Below the pieces are notes generated by a model. The model was not told where the DNA came from and made no database searches. It saw nothing but the letters and a program-made list of their open reading frames with translations. From contig JAFEMH010002087.1 of assembly GCA_022495995.1 (NCBI GenBank), forward strand, positions 310,001-374,000: a stretch of 64,000 nucleotides of DNA, in the 5' to 3' direction. This document shows, piece after piece, positions 56,475 to 64,000 of this stretch; positions within the stretch are counted from its first letter, which is position 1; the number at the start of each line of letters is the position of its first letter. Source of the stretch: Adenophora triphylla var. japonica (Eukaryota > Streptophyta > Magnoliopsida > Asterales > Campanulaceae). The position numbers and the translations under genes were made by a program.

Positions 56475-57751
56475 TACTTCGAATATAATTATATATTTAG
56501 CATGGTTAAATTCGGGATAGCATGAAACGATCCATCCAATCTAAATAAATACTTTGAATAAATCCATCTTTTTAGCTCAAATCAATGCAATATAATTTCT
56601 TAGGATAAAAAATTATTCCATCTGCTTTGTCGATTGCAGTTTGAATAATTTCATATGGAGCGAACAACTCTTTCCCCAAGTCAAATTTACATGTATCTTC
56701 GCCATCCTCACCATCCTCCTCTACTTCAACAACAACGCCCAATTCTAATTCACTAATAACGTTCCCTTTCTCCGAAGCCCGATTAACATTACTTGGCTCT
56801 AATATTATTTTTTTGGAGCTGATTCTCCTACAAGGAAAGAAAATTATTACCAACCTACTCTCCTTTGAAACCTTGATTCTAAATATCTGGATTCTGATCT
56901 ACGGATCCGACTACAAAACAATATTCTCTGTTTGAATAAGAATCCCTTCCTTCGACCGACGAATCAAGGCTTTGGAGTGGGTTTTCCACGTTTCCTACAA
57001 GTTCTCTGCTAGCCCCCTGCCGGATGCATTGGGTGACACTATTCTTGTGATTCTGTAATAATACCTCGATCTGAGCAAAAATTCTTCAGCAGCACGTCGA
57101 CATTCTTCGACAGCACTTTCATATTTTGCAAATTTTCGTGCTTCCAACCTCCAAAATTTCTTAGTATAATAATCGGCTTGTCAGCATAATATTTGGATTC
57201 TATCATATGTTGATGTAGACGATCGTTTTACAGATGCTTGATTCAAATCTCCCATTAATTTATATTTCTTCAAACGTCGATCATGTTGGTCTGCTTTGTC
57301 CAATTCTTCATCCTCCAACTCCAGGAAATATTGTTCCTAATGTCGAGCACGATTTAGACAAATAATGATTGCATGAATAGCATCATTGTGTCATTGTTAT
57401 CAGGGGCGGATTTACTGTTGTAGGTGCGGGTGCACGTGCACCTGGTCAAATTTTTTTAAAGGTGTAAAAACTTTTTTTTACTAAGTGTACCCCCAAAAAG
57501 GATTGACACTATAGAAAGGAAGGTGAACTTAGCTAAGTAATCACTACGTCGAAGCCCACGAGTATCAAACTAGTTTACTTAAGGATTGACGAGCAACACG
57601 CAAAAGTGTAAACTTTAGTTTTCGAATTAAGATTGTTCAAGCATAAAGTCCTAAAAATGAAAAAGGGACCCCAAGTAGTACACAAACTTTACAACTCCCT
57701 TCCTGAACAAGTACCCACCTTTTCTTCGAATTTTCCAAAAAAAGTCAAATA

Positions 57752-57918
57752 CTCCCTCCGTCCCATAATAAATGTCGCCTTTTTTTTTCATCTCGCATTT
57801 CTAAATAAGGAAATAGCGTTAGTGCAATTTTATCATTGTACAAGCAATGTAAAAACAAGTACAACACATTCCTTAAGATTATAAGTCAAAGGCGACATTT
57901 ATTATGGGACGGAGGGAG
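57752..57918. mobile_element. Stowaway MITE (167 bp) inside the hAT remnant
   Basis: Perfect-looking ends CTCCCTCCGTCCCATAATAA and its complement at 57899-57918, flanked by TA on both sides (57750-57751 and 57919-57920). This is the classic Tc1/mariner-derived Stowaway form. Confidence 0.95.
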
Positions 57919-58342
57919 TACTTATTTATGCTATGATAACATTACACAACTAAAGGGCCTTTCAATCAATAGTGTATGCAATACCGAACAACAACAACAA
58001 ATTCTTAGTCCTAATTAGGGTCGGCTAACGTGAATCATCATATATGCAAAACAGAAGCATTGGTGAATTAGTTGATACTATCAGATTATTGGTAAGGTTG
58101 TTATCAACATAAACAAACATTATGATCAAAGTAGTTAACAAACTTAATGTTAATCGAAGAACTGTAGGAGAGGCCTTAACATAGACTATGTGATCAAGAG
58201 CAAACACAGTCCACAAAATTACAATCAAATTCCAGCTTAATAATTGTTTGCCACCCATTATCTAAATCACTGAGGTTAGATAACATTTAAGATACCCTTC
58301 AACAATTAAATAAAATAGAAACAAAAACACCAAATTATACAC

Positions 58343-58528
58343 TTGAGATACCAAAATAATATCTTTTTTTTTAATTCCATAAATAACAATTTACGAAACA
58401 AGATTTGTGATCAATTTTTTAATGATTGTCTTGTATGTTATGTTGAAAAAGATTTGCTTAGGAAAGTAACGAATGATGATGTTATTAAACATTTTCAAAG
58501 TATGAAAACGCGTAGGGTACAAATTTAA
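58343..58528 (+). pseudogene. hAT transposase C-terminal fragment
   Basis: The frame reads NNNLRNKICDQFFNDCLVCY, then VEKDLLRKVTNDDVIKHFQS and MKTRR before a TAA at 58526-58528. This is the dimerisation-domain end of hAT transposases of the zinc-finger MYM/TTF type, where NDCLVTYIEKD and FQNMKTRR are usual. The rest of the enzyme, including the catalytic residues, is missing. It lies in the orientation expected for a gene ending before the right terminus. Confidence 0.8.
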
Positions 58529-58951
58529 TTCGAATATTTGTATGGTTTTTTTCCTATGAGACAATTGTATTCGAAGTTATGTATTGCAATGTAATTGCGT
58601 TATCGAAAATTTTAGTATGAAGTTATGTAGTGTAAATTGTGCACCCGCGGTTAAGAAATCCTAGATCCGCCACTGGTTGTTATTACCTCTGGTAATCGTT
58701 ATCTTCCCAGGATTTAACATGCTCTGATGCCAACTGATGCAAGAAAATACAACTATAATAGCAATAATCTATCGAAGAGATTATTAACCTAACCCAACTC
58801 ATGAATTAGGGTTTCAACAAGTCAAACAGTTTTAGGGATAAAAACCAAATATGCACAAACAACAATTTTATAATCAAAGTCTTCCTAATACAAAAAATGT
58901 AGCATATTATTTATACTACTACTAAAGAAGAGTCTAGAAATAAAACTCTAA

Positions 58952-59465
58952 GGGCTCGTTTGGTAGTCGAGTGAGATTAGATCGTATTAATATTGAGGGG
59001 ATTGTTAATCATAGGATTAATAATGAGGCTTTATAATAATCATGATTGAAAATATAAACTTTTATTTGGTAGAAATCATATAAAACAAGACAATGTTCTT
59101 TTAAAATACCAAATTACCGTAACAATTATCAAGATATAATCAATGACACAATTAAAGAAAATTAGCATTTTTTTCTAAATTGACAGCTTGTTAACATTTT
59201 GTATAGAGAGAATTAAATATGAAAGGCCAACCCATTTAATAGTTGACATATGTATTGGGGGTAGTTTCATCAAAAATATTTTTATTCACCATCTTCTAAT
59301 ACCCTCATTAATAATACCACCATTCCATTGGGATAAATAAGTAGGGGATAAAAAGCTAATTCCGGTGAATGGGATAATTTATATTGTTGTTTTTATTCTT
59401 ACCAAACACTCAAATTCGAGATTATTAATTTCATCTGGTGCTAAAACGGGCTAACAAACGGGCAC
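58952..59465. mobile_element. Tourist/Harbinger-like MITE (514 bp)
   Basis: Ends GGGCTCGTTTGGTAGTC and (in complement) GTGCCCGTTTGTTAGCC are imperfect inverted repeats, and TAA flanks both sides (58949-58951, 59466-59468). A copy 1 has the empty site CCCTAATAACTT at 46846-46857. Confidence 0.85.
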
Positions 59466-59635
59466 TAATAACTTATTTAAAATCCTATCAATTAAAATAC
59501 CCTGGTCTAAAAACACTAAAAGAAATAATAACAATAATTATAAATGTATTCCATCATCTATAACACAATACAAGGCCAATTAACCGTCTCTTATCTACCA
59601 CATAAGTGGTGATTCAGATTTAAAGTTAGAACATT

Positions 59636-60145
59636 GATCCGACGGCCCAAATTCTCCCTCCCTCCTTCAACAGTCCATAACTTTTCATAACCGCTTCGTA
59701 ACTTCCCATAACCTCCCAAATCCTCCCTCACTCCTTCAACCGTCTCGTAACATCCCATAACCGTCCGTAACTTTTCATAACTTCCCAAATCCTCCCTCCC
59801 TCCTTCATCCATCCGTAACTTTCCATAATCGTTCTTAACTTCCCAAATCCTCCCTCCCTCCTTCATCCGTCCGTAACTTCCCATAACCGTCCATAACTTC
59901 TCAAATTCTCCCTCCCTCCTTCAACCGCCCGTAACTTTCCATAACCGTCTGTAAATTCCCTTAACTTATTCCATAATCGTCCGAAACATTCCATAACTTC
60001 CCAAATCTGCCCTCCCTCCTTCAACCGTCTGTAACTTCCCATAATCGTCCGTAACTTCCTATAACTTCCCACATCCTCCCTCCCTCCTTCAACCGTCCGT
60101 AACTTCCCTTCACTGTCCGTAACTTCCCATAACTTCCCACAACTG
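59636..60145. repeat. Degenerate tandem repeat, CCTCCCTCCTTCAACCGTCCGTAAC type
   Basis: CCTCCCTCCTTCA recurs at about 59657, 59723, 59792, 59848, 59908, 60012 and 60080, each time followed by a variable number of CGTCCGTAACTTCCCATAA sub-units of about 20 bp. Two minus-strand frames through it (GSYGKLR-type repeats) are by-products. Confidence 0.85.
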
Positions 60146-61084
60146 TCCGCCTCCCTCCTATTTTCCTTTTTAACTATTATTTATTTTTGCAAATGACTTA
60201 CATTTTTTAACGAATTCACTAAGATTTGGTAAGATTCCTTTTTTTTTAATAGAAAATTCGATTATAAATAAATGATCTTTTTTTTTTATTATTTAGTATA
60301 CTCCTTAAAAAAAAGGTTTAGGATTTATATATACTCTTTTTTTCAAAAAAGTTTAAATTGGGTATTTTTTTATTTATTTATGTGCATTCCAATTTGATTT
60401 ATTTATTTTTATCCTTTATTTTATTAGGATCATATATTTAAGGAGTGTATCTTAACATAATAATTACTATTATATATAATTAAGTTTTTGAATGATTTTA
60501 GAATCTTTAAAAAAATGATTTTAGAAAAAATGTTTGTACCTAAATCAATTAAAAAATCATTCGTCATGATTACTTAAGTTTTTTATTTCGAACCTTGGAT
60601 AAAAATAGGATAGGGGATGGGTTATGGATTATAATTATTATTACTTATTTATATGATTAATGGGTTGGGTATTATTACTTATTTATATGATTAATGGGTT
60701 GGGTTGGGATTACGAAAAAAAACAATGGTAAAATGGGGATTAAGAAAATGTTTTTCACTAACCCTCAATGGATTACGGTCCGGATAATCGATTTTCTCTT
60801 ATTGTCTACGACGGTTACACAAACAAATCACCCTCCATCAAATGTTGATTATGGAATAAAGTAATCATCAGGATATTGGGTATATTTTTTTATATATTTT
60901 TTTGGATGGGAGGAATGCGATTTCATCATTTCTTTAATTTGTGTACTGTCACCATGCCAATGGCACAGATAAGAGAATACTAGTCTACAACATAAACTAA
61001 GGTCAAGTCAAATTCAACCTTTTGTCATTTGTTTTCATTTTCAATCCTTTTAAAACGACGTCGTTTAAGGGCAACAAAAATAAT
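60146..61084. other. AT-rich insertion, no gene seen
   Basis: Simple T tracts and ATTATTTATTT-like DNA. The 30-base phrase ATTATTACTTATTTATATGATTAATGGGTTGGG occurs twice in a row at 60637-60705. The palindrome AAACGACGTCGTTT lies at 61053-61066. No coding region is supported. Confidence 0.55.
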
Positions 61085-61330
61085 ATTACTTAGTCCGCCT
61101 ACACCCGCCAATGCCCGCCTAAATCCGCTTATGCGCCTAAATCCGCCTAGACCCGCCTAAACTCGCCCATACCGCCTGGTCCGCCTAAACCGCCCATAAC
61201 GCCTATGCCCGCCTAAATCCGACTTAGACCGCCTAACGCCTAGTTTGATCGCCTATTAAAAAGTCGCAGCACTTGTACCCCACCTAGCGCCTAGGCTCGG
61301 CCTAGGCGGACGCCTAGCCCGCTTTTTAGA
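61085..61330. repeat. CCGCCTAAA-type degenerate repeat
   Basis: About 20 loosely spaced words of the form CCCGCCTAAATCCGCCTAGA, ending with GCCTAGGCGGACGCCTAGCC and GCTTTTTAGAACACTG. That closing phrase is common in plant genomes next to unclassified repeats. No class assigned. Confidence 0.7.
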
Positions 61331-61405
61331 ACACTGATAATAACAAGGCACTACTGCTTCTTCTTGGTCCTCCGTTTGGCTTAGTCTTTGCTTCTCGTGC
61401 TACAT

Positions 61406-62247
61406 CATTTATCCTAGCCAATACTCCATATGCTTAATAATAATTGTCCATTTGACTTATCAATAATATTTGTTTAAACAGTTGATTTATAAAAAACTAC
61501 TTTATTTTAGCAATAGAAAAAATAATAGTTTTTTATAAGTGTTGGTGCTTAGTATTATAAAGTGTCAATGATAATATTAGAAAGTGTCAGTTTGAATGAT
61601 TGGCTCTTTTGTAATATTATCACCGACACTTTATAATACTTGCACATACGCACTTCGGGAAAATTCATTTCTACGAGTGCCGCATGAGTGTTTAATAGTG
61701 TTAGTGTGTTAAAAAGTGCTAATATATGTCTTCAAATAAAGTCAATTATAGTGTTAAAGAGTGCATGTGAAAGCGCAAAAAGAGTGTCAATGATATGATA
61801 TTATTTAAAAGTGTTGGTGCTAATGTTGAAAAATGCCGGTGCTAATGTTGAAAAGTGACAACTTGTTTTAGTAAATTCCAGTTATTTTCAAACTGCGCGT
61901 TTTAAAAGATGTTTCGCTTATTTACAAGATTGCAACCACGCTTTTTCAAAGCACATTTTAAAAAAAAAAAATCTTAGGAAAAATCGGTATTCGAAAAATC
62001 GGTCGCCTATGTCGCATAGGCCCAGTATAGGCGCTATGTGCCATAAAATTCCACAATTACTTTAAATACGTCAAAAATGTGTTTTGTTAGAAAATTGTGG
62101 CATAAGCGGCCTTCGACTAGCTCGGAATGGGGGGTTGCCTACTACAAAATTCGCCTTCTTATTATATTATTTTTATAAAATATTTGGTTATAAAATAACA
62201 TTATTTCTTAACGTATAAATTTTTAAAAATGCAAGGCGAAGACTTAA
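61406..62247. other. Intergenic DNA with AGTGTTGGTGC-type repeats
   Basis: Between 61535 and 61860 the words AGTGTTGGTGCT, AAAGTGTCAATGATA, AAAGTGTCAG, ATGTTGAAAAGTG and ATGTTGAAAAATG recur irregularly. They could be sub-terminal repeats of a DNA transposon, but no ends were found. Near 61995-62035 CGCCTATGTCGCATAGGCC forms a hairpin. No gene. Confidence 0.45.
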
Positions 62248-64000
62248 TGTAACGACCCCAAACTCCTAACAATAAAAATAATCAACAATCATAAATAAAT
62301 TCTCACAAATCCGGGTAATTCAAACGTCAACCCTAAATATTACTCAATACATAATAAATGTCATCAATACTAACGGTTAGTACAACTCCACCGCTAGCTC
62401 TTCTAATTCTACTCTTCGATTATTAAAACCTAGCTCTTCATAATATTGTAAGCTAACCTTTGCGACCAATCCTTCCTCCTACTCTTTGCCCGGGAGGGAA
62501 AAAGAATGAAAAGGTGAGCGAACAATGCTCGCAAGTTCACACGGGTTCTCTCTCGGGTACTAAGGAAGAGATGACCGAAACGAACGGAGCCAATCGAATA
62601 CTCAACAAAAGGTTAAATACAACTTAAAATACATTTATGAGTACGATAAAGAAAATACTTCTCATGTAATAAAATTGTGGCACTATCACAAGAATGATAA
62701 TAATGATGACTGTATACACAATAGTCCGTCAATTCCACAGTAACGATACACCTTTTCAGGGTTTTCTTTAAATAAGAGACCTTACGCCTGTTCAGGGCGC
62801 TCCCTTATTATGATATATCATGATAATCAAACTACTTCCTCAAGTAGCATATAAGTGTCTAAGTCTCTTTTCAATCAGGCTAGACAATTTCTAATGAAGT
62901 CCTTTTCAATCGGACTAATTCATGCTAAGTCTTTTTCAATCAGACAAAGCTAACTACATCATGTTCAATTAGATATAGCAATTTCCACATATAATGTTCA
63001 TAGGTACAAGAACACATTAACAAATCCAATTATCATGGATACCCATTGAACAACACAACATCAAGGGTAAGATAATCCAAAGGAAGTTCATATCGGAGGA
63101 ATATTTAGAAAATCACTACCGGCCACAATGGTAGTATATACTGTTATAAAAATCATGGAATCCTATCAAAAGGATGAATACTTTCAAGTACTAAAGAATG
63201 TAATCCCTTACATTGGGTTGCTTGCACTTTCTTGCAATACTAATCCTCGCACGAATCTAGAATCATGCAAAACGAATCTTAGGTACAAGTAATCTATATT
63301 TACTTAAGTACCAAATCCTCTTTAATTCGTCTTATTAACCAATGCGTTAATCTTTTTTAACTCCTTCTAAGGTTAACTAACCACCATAAGGTTTACCAAA
63401 TTACCCCTAGGTTTTTCTATCTTCAATTCCCATCAATACTATCTCTATTTCACTTTACACACACTTGTTTACACCTTTTCTAGCACACACAAACACACAG
63501 CTAAACCCTAACACACACACATGTCGCCACATCACACACACACACATGACACACACACACACACACACATACCTACAACACACACACGCACACACACTAT
63601 ACCCTAACACACACACACACACCCGCCATACACACGCACACGACACACACATGACACACACATGCACACACACATACAACACACACAAATCCTAATTTCT
63701 TCCTCGAAAACCACTGGCATGGAACATTTAGGTCGAAACCATTTAATTACCATGCCCCAAACCCTAATCATAACCATTAATGTTAGGTTTTCAAATTAAT
63801 ATCTCCAATTCAACACTAACACCTTTATTTTCTCAAAACCCTAATCATACTCTTAATCTTTTAGGGTTTTCTAAGGTTTCATCAACCCAAAACTAGAGAA
63901 AACAGATAAGAGAGTTGAGGATTACCTTATTGATTTCAACTCCGACCAAGCTCCGGCCAAAACTCCAGCCTCTTTCTCTCTCTCGGCCGTTCTCTCTCTC
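62248..64000 (-). mobile_element. Probable LTR, truncated by the window end
   Basis: TGTAACGACCCCAAACTCC is a frequent plant gypsy LTR edge. Near the window end, GAGGATTACCTTATTGATTT and CTCGGCCGTTCTCTCTCTC also look like the promoter-distal part of such LTRs on the minus strand. Only one edge is visible, so neither the second edge nor a target duplication can be tested. In between, TTTTCAATCAGAC/GGAC-like words recur (62868-62960). Confidence 0.45.
63455..63690. repeat. CA-rich microsatellite block
   Basis: Interrupted (CA)n with ACACGCAC and CATGACAC variants over about 235 bp. Long frames on both strands through it are artefacts of the dinucleotide repeat. Confidence 0.95.

Larger units (their letters stand above)
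57401..58675 (+). mobile_element. hAT element remnant (1275 bp) with nested MITE
   Basis: Ends CAGGGGCGGATTTA and TAGATCCGCCACTG are inverted repeats of the plant hAT type. The 8-bp flanks are ATTGTTAT (57393-57400) and GTTGTTAT (58676-58683), one mismatch. The uninterrupted site is seen in B copy 1 (GTCGTTGTTATTACC). A transposase tail remains at 58343-58528. Confidence 0.88.
56475..58734 (-). mobile_element. Family A-B, internal segment B copy 2 (interrupted by hAT)
   Basis: ATACTTCGAATATAATT through GAATAGCATCATTGTG aligns with 55027-55945; after the hAT insertion, GTTGTTATTACC...GGATTTAACATGCTCTGATGCCA completes it at 58732. The minus-strand frame 56853-56572 gives ELGVVVEVEEDGEDGEDTCK and FDLGKELFAPYEIIQTAI, close to copy 1. 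About 973 bp long without the insertion. Confidence 0.75.
58735..61405 (-). repeat. Family A-B, LTR-like segment A copy 3 (interrupted twice)
   Basis: TGATGCAAGAAAATACAACT begins next to the primer site at 58732. Homology to the other A copies runs to 58948, again at 59466-59540 and last at 61335-61405 (AATAACAAGGCACT, CTTCTTCTTGGTCCTCCG, CTCGTGCTACATCATT). After 61405 it leaves the A consensus and B does not follow. About 110 bp of A is missing at the second insertion. Confidence 0.75.

Noticed and set aside
59591..60072. Minus-strand frames with GSYGKLR-type repeats
   Set aside because: They come from a degenerate tandem repeat of plus-strand CCTCCCTCCTTCA words, without start context or conservation evidence.
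63455..63695. Long frames of histidine/threonine or cysteine/valine repeats
   Set aside because: Translation of a (CA)n microsatellite on both strands.

Overview
The window is plant nuclear DNA, most likely from an angiosperm with a large, repeat-rich genome. The evidence is a set of nested LTR retrotransposons of the Ty3/gypsy (Athila-like and Tat-like) and Ty1/copia types, plant-type MITEs, a hAT fragment and plant mobile domain (PMD) genes. I see no intact ordinary host gene, rRNA, tRNA or CRISPR array. The species cannot be named from this sequence.

Layout. 1-1425 and 24968-27320 are two halves of one host locus. It carries a decayed minus-strand gene with frameshifts and stops, possibly MED23-like (by-eye resemblance only). 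A 23.5 kb Athila-like element, E1 (1426-24962, target duplication AAGAG), splits it. E1 has gag and protease but no reverse transcriptase or integrase. A 16.3 kb Tat-like element, E2 (4688-20947, target duplication ATACC, two 1727-bp LTRs), sits inside the E1 gag. E2 carries degraded RT, RNase H, a second RNase H and integrase but no recognisable gag or protease. Between pol and its 3' LTR it holds two antisense genes of the PMD type. One can be read as a clean four-exon gene of 614 codons.

Upstream of the host pseudogene lies a second Tat-like element, E3 (27326-43630, minus strand). It has gag but no pol, and a 3' region made of three large tandem arrays. A 1311-bp solo LTR with target duplication GCGTT sits in one array. 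The E2 and E3 leaders next to the primer binding site are clearly homologous, and both code for a shared CDC...D-CLE motif protein. One therefore keeps pol and the other keeps gag.

43631-46660 holds flanking DNA, a Stowaway-like MITE and a 1361-bp solo LTR (target duplication TCAGA) in a GGTTTGG-rich repeat. 46655-61405 is a tandem A-B-A-B-A array of a small LTR-like family with a tRNA-Met-type primer site. It is interrupted by a full-length minus-strand Ty1/copia element (47165-55026), a hAT remnant that itself contains a Stowaway MITE, a Tourist-like MITE and a simple-repeat block. 61406-64000 is AT-rich intergenic DNA ending in a CA-rich block and what looks like the start of another LTR that runs off the window.

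Gene interplay is mainly parasitic. Every element here is defective in at least one essential function, and the remaining functions are spread over different elements.
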